From NCBI GenBank assembly GCA_018873225.1, contig JAEILZ010000007.1, positions 682,001 through 746,000 on the forward strand: a stretch of 64,000 nucleotides of DNA, read 5' to 3'. The position numbers and the translations under genes were made by a program. Shown piece by piece: positions 1-13,242 of this stretch. Every line of letters begins with the position of its first letter. Position 1 is the stretch's first letter. The notes under the pieces were generated by a model. The model saw only the letters and a list, made by a program, of their open reading frames with translations, was not told the DNA's origin and ran no database searches. The stretch comes from [Phialemoniopsis] sp. UDSM-2020 (Eukaryota > Ascomycota > Sordariomycetes > Thyridiales > Thyridiaceae).

Positions 1-2125
1 ATTATTATATTATTTTAATTTTATATTATTAATATATATAAAAACTAATATTTTTATTTTTATAATTAATATAATTCTTTTATAGTTTTTTAAAAGTTAA
101 TAATACTTAATAATTTTTTTATTATAAAAACTTTTTAAATTAAAGATATATTATAATATTAATAAAAAAAAGTTATTAATTATTATTAAAGCTTTAAAAA
201 TATAATAATATTATTTATTATATTTAAAAAAAGAATTTATAATTTTTATAAACTATTTAAATTTAAAATATTAAAATATAAAGAGAAAATTTAATATAAA
301 ATAATTATATTAATTAAATAAATTAATAATATATATATTTAATATTAAGTATTATTTAAAAAAATATAATTTAATTAATATATTATTATAATATTTTAAT
401 TAAAAAAAAAAATTAAAAAGAATTAAAAAAATATAAATAATATTATAATAGAAGTTATTTTAAAAGTTAAAAATAAATAAGAAGATATAAATATTATAAA
501 ATATAATAAAAAGAAAATAAAAAAAAAAGTATTTTAATAATAAAAAGAAATTAATATTAAAATATATTTTAAAAATATTATAAAGAAATTTAATATATAA
601 AATAAAGATATTATTAAAAAATAATTTATTTAAAGTAAAAGCTTTATAAAAAATTAAAAAAATTTATAAAATATAAATATTATTAAGTTATAATTTAATT
701 AAATTATAATTATAAATAAATATAAAGATAATATTATAATAAAATAAAGAAATTATAATAAAAGAATAATAAAAATAAAATTAATAATATAAAAAAAAAA
801 AAAAAAAAAAATTTAAAATAAATTATTAAAACTAATAAATAATTTTTTATATTAATTATAATAAAAAAATATTTTTATTATATTAAATAAATAAATTAAA
901 TAAAAATTATATAATATTTATATAAGTAAAATATTATAATAATATAATATAAATAATTTATTATAATATAAAAATAAAATTTATATATTTAAAAATAAAA
1001 AAATATAATAAAAATTAATTAAAAGATTTTATAATATACTTATAATAAGTTATTTAAATATAAATAAAATAATAAAATTATTAAAATATAATTATTTTTA
1101 AAAATTATTATTTAAAAATATTAAAAGATATATTAATATATATATAATTTATTAAAAGATAAAAAATTAAAAATATTATTTTTATAATTTACTTATTATA
1201 TTATTAATATTTATTTATTTATAAAAAGAAATTATTTTTAATTTTATTATAAGTTTATTTATATTTATTAATTTTTATATTAAAAAGAATTATAATATAA
1301 TTCTAATAATAATAAACTATTTAATAAAATATTTTTTTTATATAGTTATATTAATAAAATTTATTAGTAATAAACTTATAAAAGTATTATTATATTATAT
1401 TATTTAAATATTTAAAATATTAAAAGAAATTATTTTAAATAAAAAGTTTTTTTTATAAGTAATTTTTAAAATAAACTTTATATATATATAGCTTTTATAT
1501 AATATTTTAATATTATTTTTTATTTATAAATAAATAAATAAATAAAAAGATAAAACTAATAAATTAAATACTATTTAAAAATATATTATATATTAAATTA
1601 AATTAATTAAATTAATTATTTATTTTTAATATAATTTATATATAATAATATATTATATATAATTATTAAAATAATATTAATATAAATATTAATAAGCTAC
1701 TTATTATATATATTATTAAATTATTTTTTTATAAAAATTAATAATATATTAATAATTAAAAAAAGAATTAAAATCTTAATAAATTATTATATAATAATAA
1801 TATAATTTATTTATAAAATAATAGTAATATATAAAAAATAATATAATAAAAAGAAATAAAATAAAATTTTTATAATAAGAAAATAAATACTTTTTAATAT
1901 TTATAATATATAATAAAAGTATTTTAATTAAAAGCTTTTAAATAAATATTTTAAGCTTTTTAAAGTAATAAAAGTAATAAAAAATAAAAAAATAGTTTAT
2001 TATTTAAATTTATTAAAATAATATAAAATTTATAATATTTTTTTAATATTAATATTAAAAACTTTTAAATAATATAATAATATTATATTAAAAAAATAAT
2101 TATTTAATATTAAAAATAATATTTA
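1..2125 (+). mobile_element. Decayed Ty3/gypsy-type integrase relic (oldest layer)
   Basis: Almost pure A/T sequence; the first 60 bases contain a single C. Reading the plus strand at about 1,520-1,715 and treating TAA/TAG as mutated Gln/Trp codons gives a string resembling the integrase catalytic-core end of gypsy elements. It has the HPQTDGQTER-like segment, followed by a Tyr-Leu-rich stretch and an AYNN-like motif. No intact frame remains. The 2126-16499 retrotransposon is inserted at its right edge with an ATTTA target duplication, so this relic is older. Its own LTRs and left end are not visible. The integrase assignment is a reading through RIP-type stops and is moderately secure. Confidence 0.55.
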
Positions 2126-2511
2126 TATTATAAAACTAAAATAAGATATTATAAAATAAATAACTTAAATAATTAGAAATAATAAATAAATAAAATAAAT
2201 AGGATTATTTTAAAGAAATAATTACTTATAATAGAATTATAATTAATTATTATAAGAAAGTAATTAATTATAATAGATTTATAATTTAAAGATTTATATA
2301 TATAAAGTAATATTTATCTTTAAATATTTATTTAAATAGTTTTTTAATATTTAAAATATCTTTATCTAATAATATATCTTTAAGTAAAAACTATTTTAAT
2401 TATAATTAATTAATTTATATTATTATTTTATATTTATTATTTATTATTAGTATAAACTTTATATATATTCTATTTTAGTATTTTAAAGATTTAAAATAAA
2501 AAATTATTATA
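2126..2511 (+). repeat. 5' LTR of outer retrotransposon
   Basis: 386 bp, starting TATTATAAAAC and ending ATTATTATA. The ancestral ends were presumably TG...CA, turned to TA...TA by RIP. It matches 16114-16499 along its length with transition differences. The 5-bp duplication ATTTA lies just outside it. Confidence 0.93.
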
Positions 2512-2649
2512 TATTAAATACTTTTATTTAATAAATAGATTATATTTTAAATAATAATATAGAAAGAATTATATTAAAATCTTAATTAATTAATTTTAAA
2601 TTAATTTATATTATAAAATAAGTTATTACTAAGATTTAATAGCTAAAAG

Positions 2650-3480
2650 AATAGTTTATTATAATATAAGTCTATATTAAAGGTATTAAATATAAAATAT
2701 CTAAGGTATTTTTAGAAGAAAAAGAAAATCTATAAGGATTTCTTATTTAGTATTATATCTATATCTAGAAATATAATTATAATTTTCTATATATTACTAA
2801 TTAGATTCTCTTTATAGTTATTAAATTTAAAAAAAAGATATTTATTTAGTTTAAATTTATATAATAGGATTTCCTTAAGAAATTAATAACTAATTAATAG
2901 AAAAGAATATAAAATTTATTTATAAATAGATTTAATATTTTTAAAAAGATAATTAAAAATATCTTTAAAGATTTTAATAAAAAGAAATTAATTAAATAAT
3001 AATTATAATAATTATAATAAATTAAATTAATTATTTTCTATATAGTAAAGTTTTAATAGATTATAATTAATTTAAAATAAAATAATAAACCTTTTATAGT
3101 TTTATTTTATAATAGATTAAAATTTAAAATTAAAAATAAACTTATAAAGATAAATTAATTAAAAGAGTTTTTTAAGTATATAACTATAGCTATATAAATT
3201 AATAATTAATTATATAAATAATATTTTAAGAAATAAAAATAATAATTATAAATCTTTTATTTTAAATAAACTAATTAAAAAAAGAAAGTAATATAATAAA
3301 AGATTATTACTATATAAAGAAATACTTAATATAAAGGATTTATAAAGCTTAATACTATTAAATAAAAACTTAAAAAATATTTTAATTATAAGAAAGAAGA
3401 ATATTTTATTAAGAATTATTATTAGAAAAAGAAGTTTTAAAAGGTTTTAAAATTAAAATACTAGGTAAATATTATATAGA
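2650..3480 (+). pseudogene. Outer-element gag remnant
   Basis: The plus-strand reading contains a retrotransposon Gag motif (a Phe-Tyr-Asn-x-Leu-Lys region followed by a Lys-Asp-Glu-Leu-like and an Ile-Asn-x-x-Leu-Tyr region, about 3,108-3,230). A CCHC knuckle in which Cys codons have become Tyr lies at about 3,376-3,425. The less mutated inner copy shows the same order with better-preserved residues. Edges are approximate and there is no open frame. Confidence 0.6.
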
Positions 3481-6057
3481 AAATATAATATAAAAATAAA
3501 TATTAGATAATATATTATAATAATAACTATATTATATATCTTTTAGAAAAATAAGATAATAATTAATATTTAAAGTATATAAAATAATCTAAAGTAATAA
3601 TAATTATATAATAATATAATTTTAAAGATAAAATATTTATCTATTAAAAGATTATTTTAAAAGGAATAATAAATATTATATATCTTAAAGATCTATTAAA
3701 GGTAATATATTTCTTAAAGAATAAAATAGAATAATATATTAAGAATCTAATAGAAGAAAATAATAATTAAATTAATAAATTTATTAATAAAATAATAATT
3801 AAAAATAAAAAATAAGTTTTTATTTAAATTAAAAAGTAAAAAGAAAAAAAAAAAAACTTTATAATATTAATTTTTAAAAAATAAGAAATTAAATAATAAT
3901 TAAAAATACTTTAAAAGTATTAGAATCCTATATTAATAGGTAATAACTAATAGATAATAATTATAAAAAAAAGTCTTTAAAAGGCTAGCTAAAAGAAGTA
4001 ATAAAAGAAATAAAAAATTTACTTATATAAAAATCTATAATTTTATTATAAGATTAAAAAATATATATAATTATTTTAAATAGTATATATCTATAATAAA
4101 TATCTAGTATATTTTAAATTAAAAATAAAATATAGTTTTCTACTAAAATAATATAAGAACTATTAAATTTATATTTATTTATAAGAAGAATTAGAATTCT
4201 AAGAAGTTTATTAAATAAATAATAATAAAAAATATATAAAATTATATATATAAATTAATTATTCTTTACCTTATATAATAAAAAAAAAGATAATTAATAT
4301 TTATATAATAATATAATATAAAGTATATTATTTATAAAAATTTAAAGTATAATATTACTTTAAGATAAAAGTAATATAATAAGTATATATATACTTTTAA
4401 TTAAATAGAATTATAAAAAAATATTTTAATAAAAAATTTAATTAACTAATAGAAGAAAAAGTTTTAAAATAATTTTATAAAATATTTTAAGTAAAATCCT
4501 TAAAATAAATTTTAATAATAATATTTATAGAAATAATAATTAATAAAGAAATATTTAATTAATAAGTTTTAAAAGATTATTATAAATAAATTAAGCTAAT
4601 TAAAGAAAGAATAAAAAAGAAGTTTAAGAAAAATTTAAAAAAATTAATAAAAAATAAATATATTAAGTAATATTAAAGCTTAATAAGTTAAAATAGTAGA
4701 ATCTATAATTAATAAAAAAAAGCTAAGATAATAGAATTTTAAACTTATAAAATAAACTTTATAGTAAAATAAGAATATATTTATTAATAAATCTATAATA
4801 AAGAAATAAATAAATAAATATTAAAAAATAAATATAGTTTTTATTAAGAGATTAAATAAAAAGTAAAATATAAAGAACTTTAAAAGTTATTTTTAATTAT
4901 ATATTAATATTAATTAAAATATAATTTAATAATATAAAAATAATTATATTAATTAATAATAGTATTTAAGGAAGCTATATCTTTCTATAATTAGTTAATA
5001 AACTTAAGATTTTATAAATTTATAAGAAGAATTTATATAAATTATTTATAGTAGAAAAAAGTTAAATTTAATATAATAATAAGATAGTTAATTAAAAAAC
5101 TATATAACTTTTTATTTAAATTATTTTTTAATTTATTTTAATAATCTTAAATATTATAAATATAATAGATTATAATATAATATTAAGAATACTATAATTA
5201 TAATAAAATAACTTATATATTAATTAATTTATTAATTAAGTAATATAATTAAAGTAATTATATTAAAAATAATTAAAAAAGAATTTAGCTAATAAAGCTC
5301 TTTAGAAATAAAATATATATAAATTATTAGTTTATAAAGCTATATTATATATTAAGAGAGAATAACTTAATAAAATTATAATAATACTAAAAAAATACTA
5401 TTAATATATAAAGTTATTTTAATTAGAATTAAAAATAATATTACTATTATATTTATATTATAATTATAAAATATTATTAAAACTAGGAATTATATTTAAA
5501 TTCTAGAAAATTTATAGTTTAAATAAACTATAACTTAAAAAATTAAAAAAATATCTAAAGAAGAACTTTTAAAAGGGTTTTATTTAATTATTTAAATTAT
5601 TAATAAAATATTTAATCTTTTAAGTATTTAAAAAGAATAATAAATAAAGAATATATATTAATTACTAATAATTTAATAATATTATAATTAAAAATTAATA
5701 TTTATTACTATTAATTATTAAGTTATATAATAAATTATATAGTATTAATTAATTTATAGTATTAAACTTATTAGAAGTTTATAATTTAATTTATATTAAA
5801 AAAGAATATAAATAAAAAACTATATTTAAAACTTATTTAAAATATTTTAAATATCTTATTATATCTTTTAAACTTATAAATATTTTAATATCTTTTTAAA
5901 ATCTAATTAATAATATATTTAAAGAATACTTTAATAATTTTATTATTATTTATCTTAATAATATATTTATTTATTTTAAAATATTAAAAGAATATTAATA
6001 ATATATTTATAAAGTTCTTAAAGATCTCTAAGTAGTAGATTTACTAGTAAACCTTAA

Positions 6058-6431
6058 TATAACAATCCTTTATCTTAGACCCTTAGAGAACCCAAAATAG
6101 AATACATAAGGGGTTTATACTAATAATAAGTAATAGGCATAAAACAATAATACAAATTAACTAATCATAGCTTAAGATAGCTTTTACTTAAAGATATATT
6201 ATTAGGTAAAGATACTTTAAATACTAAAGAGCTATCTAGATAGGTATCTAAAGATAGATTTTATCTATATATATAGATAGTTAAATCATCTTAGATTACT
6301 AATCTATTATAATTAAATTACTCTAGATTAATAAGAATTACTAATTACCTATAATTACTTATCTTATCTATTCTGCTATTCTTAACTGCCTAGGTTACTA
6401 CCCTATAGTACTATACCTTAATTTTATAATA
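6058..6431 (-). repeat. 3' LTR of inner retrotransposon
   Basis: 374 bp and colinear with 12864-13237 without gaps. On the minus strand it begins TATTATAAAATT and ends TTGTTATA. The preceding 5 bases, CTTAA, are duplicated after the other LTR. Confidence 0.95.
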
Positions 6432-7149
6432 TAATATCTCCCTTCTAGGTTGACATCCTAATAATCCTAACTGCTTCTTAAGACCTATACTATTAGATTC
6501 TAACTTCTACTATAAGTATAAACTCTCCTTTTAATTCTTTCTATTTCCTTCTAATAAAATATCATTAAGGTATATTAAGAAATAGAAGCCTAAGCCATTG
6601 TATGATTATAATGCTTTACTAAATAAGATCCTCTGAGATAGTTTTAAAGTTATACCTTACTTGTACTGTTTTAAAAATAACTTATAGTATAAGATAGTAG
6701 AAAGAACAAAAAGATATTCAGAATATATTTATTATAGTTAATCTTATAATAAAATAGGTATCCCTATAGGCATTTATATGTATTATTACCTAGCCAACCA
6801 AAAAGATAGTATACTAATCATAATAGTATCCTATATAACCACTAAAGTGAAATACCTAGAATAAGCTAAGATAGATAAAGAGGAGAAATTCCTAAATCTT
6901 TAAAAGAAGATAAATAAGGTCTCTACCTATCTAATTCACTTATAAAAATAATATCATTCTCTCTATAAGAAGGATATTTAAATGGTATAATATAATTTAA
7001 AAAATATAAATAAATTAGAGGAGTAAGAAAGGAGGGAATTAAATACTACTATTAAGATACAGTCTACTAGTAGTTTTAGTATAATTAACTGGAATACTAT
7101 TAGTCTAAATGATTCTATATTTATTAATATTAAGCCTATTAATAAAACT

Positions 7150-10100
7150 ACTAAAGCTTCCTCTTATAGTGCATTAGGTACTTAATAGGTTCCTAAGTGT
7201 TTTCTTTATCGCTATAGTCTTTCTACTTAATTAAGTATTTCCTATTAGATACCTTTTATTTGAGTATTTCTTTAATATTATACTCTTCTTCTTCTACTTC
7301 TACTTCTACTAGTTTATCCAATTAAGCTCCTTAGGGGGCTAATTCCAATAGAAATACATAAAAAATATTATAAATATATATCAACTTTAATAGTAATAGT
7401 TCATAGTTAGATATTAATATCTTCTATAAAATCTTAAATAGTCCTAGTTTTTTATAGTTTAATTTATTATTAGGTTGTTTTATTATAATATTTTTTCGTA
7501 GTAGATAGACTATATCTCCCTCTAAGAAGGATAGTCTCTTTATTCTTTTCTAGTTATAGTAGTATATAATACACTTCTATATGAATTCCAATTCTATTTT
7601 CAAGGATATATATAGCTTCTTAAGATATTCTACCTTAAGAATTATAGATTCTATATTAATCTTATCCTGTGGTTATTAGTAGACCTTAGGTTCTTAACTA
7701 TAATTCGCAAAGAATAATAATACCTTTATTATTTCTATCCTAGAGCTATTATACATAAACTAGGCTAAAAGCAAAAATTCTACCTAATTATTTTACTTAT
7801 AGTTAATATAATTATATAAGTAAGCTTCTAATACTTAATTTAATTATTTAGTTTGTCCATCAGTTTATAGGTAATAAGCTATTATAAGTTTTTTTTTTAC
7901 TCCTAACTATCCTATAAGAGAAGTATAGAATTTTAATATAAATATAATCCCTCTATTAATAATAATCTTATATAGCAGGCTATAGTTAGCCATAATAATC
8001 CTTAAAAAGGTAAATACTAGCTACTCTACTAAGTATATCTCCTTAAATAGTAAGAAGTATACATATTTAATAAGCCTTTTAGGGATTACTAAAATACTAT
8101 CATATTCTATCCCTATCACTAGATCTTTAGATTTCAGTAGTTTAATAATAAAGTCTATAGTAACTAAGTATTAAAGTTCATCTAGTATCAGTATAGGTTG
8201 TAATTCCCTATATATTTTATATTTTAATATCTTATTAAGATTACACTATAAGCATTCCTTAATAATATCCTTTACAATTTAGTTAAGCTATAGAAAATTA
8301 TATATCTACTAGATTCTTATTATAGTCTATATAACTCCTTAATATCTATATGCTCTAGCTTTATAAATCTCTTTTATATATTTTTCCTTAAGTGCTAGTA
8401 GTATATAGATATAGTCTTTATATATAATAAGATAATCCTTTACTAGCTTATATTTAATAAATAGGTTGTTTTTATAGTATCAATATATTTCTTATTTCTT
8501 TATATTATCTGATAGTATCTATATTTTTATAAGAGAAATTTATTATAGAATCCCTTTAAGAGTTCCATTTAGGTTCCTTTATATAATTACTTATATATCT
8601 ATAGGTATTTCTTATTTATAATTAGGTCTTCAGCTAAATATATCTACTCTACTATTATCCAATCCCTTTTTATATAAGATTTTATAATTAAATTCTAAAA
8701 GGAATTCTACCTATCTTATTTATTATTTATTAAGTTCTTTAGAGGTTGTAAAGTATATAAGATTTTTATAATCTATATATACTGTAATTAGATATATAGT
8801 ACTACTTAGGTATAGCCTCTATTCCTTAAAATATTTAATAATTACTATTAGTTCCTTATTATAGATCTAGTAGTTAAATTCTAGTTCATATAGTTTCTTT
8901 AAAAAGAATACTACTAGGTATAGTACTCTATTATTATTGCACTATCTAAGTTATCCTCCTAGGGCATAATTAGATATATCTATTTCTAGTTCATAAGGTT
9001 ATTTAGGATCTGCAATCCTAATTATTAATTTACTAAGGAGTTACTTTTTAATCCTATTAAAAGTTTCTTAATACTCCTTTATCCAGTTAAAGGCCTTACC
9101 TTTCTTAGTAAGATCTATCAATATAATTATTAATCTACTATATCCTTTTAAGAATCATCTATAATAATTTATAAATCCTAAAAAGGATTAAACTTCCTTA
9201 ATATTCTTAGGTATTAGCCAGTCCTTAACTGCCTTAAGCTTTATTAGATCTATTTATACTTCCCTTAGTTGAATTAAGTATCTAAGGTATAATACTTCTT
9301 ATATATAGAACTAACTCTTACTAGGGTTTACTAGTAGGTTTACTACTTAAAGATCCTAAAGCACTTTATAAATATATTATTAATATTCCTTTAATATCTT
9401 AGAGTAGATAAGAATATTATTAAGGTAAACAATAATAAAGTCATTAAGGTGCTTTTATAGTATATTATTAATTAGATTCTAGAATAATACTAAGGTATTT
9501 ATAAGTCTAAAGGGCATAATAAGATACTTAAAATATCCTAAGCAGGTTCTAAATATAGTCTTCTATTTATATCCCTTCTTAATATAAATTAAGTTATAGG
9601 CTCCTAGTAGGTCTAATACTATAAACCAATTAGCACTATATAGCCTATCATATAGTTTAGTAATTAATAGTAGTAGGTATTAGTTTTTAATTATAATATT
9701 ATTAAGTTATTAATAGTTAATATATATTCTCTATTCACTATTCTTCTTCAGTACCTAGAAAATTAAATATCCTACTAGTAACTTAGATAGTCAAATAAAA
9801 CCCTTCTAGAAGTTCTCCTCTAAGTACTTCTTTAACTCCCTAAGTTATAGCTCATTTAAGCTATAAATCTTCTAGAACTTAGATATAGTTCCTAGCTTTA
9901 ATAGTATTTTATAATTATAATATAAGTATAATAGTAATACTATCTTAAGTTCTAGTTGAAATAACTTTTTATACTAATAGTATTCTTCTAGTACTATTAT
10001 AGTTCTATTAGGCTATTCTTCTTTAAGATATAATAAAGCTCTATAGATTGATAACTTATACATATCCTATCTCTAAGGAGCTCTATTAGCTGAGTTCTTT

Positions 10101-11890
10101 CTTAATTGTCCCTAATATAGTTACCTCAGCTATATTACCTAGCTAGTAAACTAATTAATATATAGATTATTCTATTATAACTATAGTATTCCTAATATTA
10201 TATTATAGTCTATAGTATCTATAATATCTAAGGTTATTAAAATAGACTAAAAGGTAACCTAAATAAGAAGTTATATAATTTCTTAATTAACTATTCTATT
10301 ATTATACTAAATTTAACTTCCTTCTATTATAAATAATTTATATAAATTTTTCTTATAAACCTATAAAATCTTAAGTTTATTAACTAGTTATAGTGAGATA
10401 TAGCTTCCTTAAGTGCTACTATCAATTAATATAGTTATCTCTTTATTACTAAGTTGTATTTTAACTAGTATTAGTATATAGTTAGAGATAGCTTCTAAAG
10501 TCCTTTATATTTTACCTCTTATCTAATCTCCTAATAAGGGCTATACTTATTTTTTAGTATTTACTTACCTATTTCTTTATTATAGATTTATTAGTAAATA
10601 TATTCCTATTATATTATAGGGTCTTTTTATAGTGCTCTAAGTCCTACTACTTATACTTCTTACTATTAGTTATATAGTATGCTTTTTCCTATTAAGCTTT
10701 AATACTATTTAATATACTTAGCCTTTATTAACTTTTTTAGGTCTTTTTTAAGCTCCTTCTATACTCTTTCCTTAGTAATCTTAATTTATTTATAGTAATC
10801 TTCTAAGACTTATTAGTTAGGTACTTCTTTGCTAGTTATTACCTTTATAAATACTTCTACTAAGGTTTATTCTAAGGGTTCTACCTATAATATCTTATAA
10901 AGCTTTTCTAAGGCTTCCCCTTCTAGTAGTTAACTAGGTTCTCTACTGAACTATCTTCCTAATATCCAGCTTAGTCAAAGGTATATATATACCTACTATA
11001 CTGCCTCTACCTTAGGGTAATACTATACCTTAAGTTTCTATAGTTAATATATCTTATACTATACTATTATGTAAGTATTAATTATCCTTTCTCCTATTAT
11101 ATAGGGTAATAAGTAGTTAGCTTATATATATAGTTCTATATATTCTTTATTATTATCTACTTAGTAAACTTCCTAGAACTTTAGTTCTTCCTATAAGTAG
11201 GTATAGATTTAGTAGTTCTTATATTATCTTAATAAAAAATTATATTTTACTTTCAACTTAAAGTATACTAGGCATTTATTATAAATATATACTACCTAGG
11301 ATAACTATATATATCCTTTAGTCTTATAATAGAGTTATAAGTCTTTATATAAGTAAATTTCCTATTTCTATTAATACTTCGCTTAGCTAGCCTTTTAAAG
11401 ACTCTCTCCTATAATTACTATCTACTAATTATTACCTACCAGTATTAAGTTCTAGTGCTTCTAAAGTACTTCTAACTACCATTTAGTTCCCTATCCTTTA
11501 GGGATTAATATTATAAGGTTCTTTCTCTTTTCCTTTTACTTTTTAATCTAAGTAAGAACTCTATCTTTATTTTTAATAATTATTTTGCTAGTAGATTTAC
11601 TAACTTAGTTATTATCTTTTTCTATTAGGTCTTTAATATATTATTCTACTTTATCCTTTAGAAGGTATACTACCCCTAATAGGTCTTTAAAGTAAGCAAT
11701 ATTTACTATCCCTTCTAGGATAGTCCCTTAGTAGGTAAATATTCTATCCTTAAAGTTATATTATTATATAACTACTACCACCTTAGGCTATCCTATATAC
11801 TTAGGATACTAGCTGCTATCTTATTTTCCTAAGAGGTATATAGTATAGTTATTATAGTAGTATATTATCTAGTATTTATCTTTATATTAT
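7150..11890 (-). pseudogene. Inner-element pol remnant (protease, RT, RNase H, integrase, chromodomain)
   Basis: The minus-strand reading includes the RT signature Val-Tyr-Leu-Asn-Asn-Ile-Leu-Ile-Tyr-Ser (ancestral YLDDILIYS) at about 9,410-9,440. A C-terminal chromodomain pattern lies at about 7,160-7,300 (Lys-Tyr-Leu-Ile-Lys ... Lys-Asp-Tyr ... Glu-Asn-Thr ... Glu-Pro-Ile). Stops at former Trp/Gln codons occur throughout. The remaining domains are placed by colinearity with the outer copy. Confidence 0.75.
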
Positions 11891-11899
11891 ATTTTCTAA

Positions 11900-12850
11900 G
11901 TAGTATTTACCTAGCGCCTTAGTTCTAGCACTTTCTAGAACTTTTTCTTCTAATAATAGTTCCTAATGAAGTATCCTTCTTTCCTACAATTAAAATACTT
12001 CCTGTATTCCTATTTAGTAGCATCTAGCTCTATAGATCCTCTATATTAAGTACTTCCCTATATAGTAGTAGTCTTCTACTGTACTACCTTCTTCCCCTAA
12101 TTTGCTTATTTAGGATAGAAAATTTATAACTACTATCCTTACTTTTCAAGATATTATTTATATAATCAGTTATCAATTTATACAGCTATAGCTATATACT
12201 TAGGAAACTCCTTTAGTTAGTCTATTTTTATAAGTTCATCTTTAACTTTGGATTTTAATCTATTATAGAATAAAACTATAAAAGGTTTATTATCCTATTC
12301 TAAGTTAGCTATAATCTATCAGAACTTTACTATGTAGGAAGTAGCTAATCCAACTTATTATAACTACTAAAGTTATTATTCAGCTGATCTCTCCTTATTA
12401 GGGTCTCTAAAGGTATCCTTAATTACTTTCTTAAAAGTATTAAATCCACCTGTAAATAGGTTTTATATTCTCTTTTATTACTCTATTACTAACTTCTTAA
12501 GGAAGTCCTACTATATAGGTTTAAACTAGATAAGTACCTTCCCTTTAAGCCTAGTAGCTATAAATAGAATCTAGTTAGTAATATATAGGAAATTATAACT
12601 ATATTTTTAGATATAGGCATAGTACTAAGTAAGGAATCCTTATAAGTCTTTCTTTTCTCTTAAAAACACTTTAGGTATTTTATACTTAGCGCCTCTAATA
12701 TAGGCTTACATTATAGTAAGCTATCCCTCTAGCTACTAAATCTTAGCAATAGCTTGCTCTATAGTATAGATTGGCCTGGAATTAGTTGATTAAGATCCTA
12801 ATATAGTTCCTTCTATATTATTACTTAGAGTGCAGTCCACTTACTGAATA
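11900..12850 (-). pseudogene. Inner-element gag remnant
   Basis: The minus-strand reading gives a Retrotrans_gag-like segment (Phe-Tyr-Asn-Arg-Leu-Lys, then Lys-Asp-Glu-Leu, then Ile-Asp-Asn-x-Leu-Tyr) at about 12,170-12,300. A knuckle reading Phe-Asn-Cys-Arg-Lys-Glu-Gly-Tyr-Phe (ancestral CCHC, last residues changed by RIP) lies at about 11,960-12,005. Several in-frame stops make it non-functional. Limits are approximate. Confidence 0.7.
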
Positions 12851-12852
12851 AG

Positions 12853-12861
12853 AGTATTTAA
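12853..12861 (-). other. Candidate self-priming primer-binding site
   Basis: Two bases inside the 5' LTR edge the minus strand reads TTAAATACT. This is exactly complementary to AGTATTTAA inside the LTR itself (13023-13031 in this copy, 6217-6225 in the other LTR). The outer copy has the same TTAAATACT at 2514-2522, two bases after its LTR. Tf1/sushi-group chromoviruses are known to prime from the 5' end of their own RNA rather than from a tRNA, so self-priming is a reasonable inference. Confidence 0.5.
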
Positions 12862-12863
12862 CA

Positions 12864-13237
12864 TATAACAATCCTTTATCTTAAACCCTTAAGGGACCCA
12901 AGATAGAATGCATAAGGGGTTTATACTAATAGCAAGTAATAGGTATAGAATAATAACATAAGTTAACTAATTATAGCTTAAGATAGCTTTTACTTAAAGG
13001 TATATTATTAGGTAAAGATACTTTAAATACTAAAAAGCTATCTAGGTAGGTATCTAAAGGTAGACTTCATCTATATATATAGATAGTTAAATCATCTTAG
13101 ATTACTAATCTATCATAATTAAATCACTTTAGATCAATAAGAATCACTAATTACCTGTAATTACTTATCTTATCTATTCTACTGTTCTTAACCGCCTAGG
13201 TCGCTACCCTACAGTACTATACCTTAATTTCATAACA
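12864..13237 (-). repeat. 5' LTR of inner retrotransposon
   Basis: 374 bp. On the minus strand it starts TGTTATGAAATT, keeping the canonical TG that is mutated to TA in the other LTR, and it ends TTGTTATA. CTTAA follows at 13238-13242. It appears less mutated than 6058-6431. Confidence 0.95.
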
Positions 13238-13242
13238 CTTAA

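Larger units (their letters stand above)
6058..13237 (-). mobile_element. Ty3/gypsy chromovirus LTR retrotransposon (inner copy, nested)
   Basis: 7,180-bp element with two 374-bp LTRs (6058-6431 and 12864-13237) and the 5-bp target duplication CTTAA (6053-6057 and 13238-13242). It is transcribed on the minus strand. The polypurine tract AGAAGGGAGA (6437-6446) abuts the left, 3' LTR, and the primer-binding segment abuts the right, 5' LTR. Minus-strand readings show Gag (about 12,170-12,300), a zinc knuckle (about 11,960-12,005), an RT YLNN box (about 9,410-9,440) and a chromodomain (about 7,160-7,300). About 40 differences between its LTRs were noted by eye, all transitions with no indels, as expected from RIP rather than ordinary decay. 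It is visibly less A/T-rich than the outer copy, so it suffered less RIP. Confidence 0.95.
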
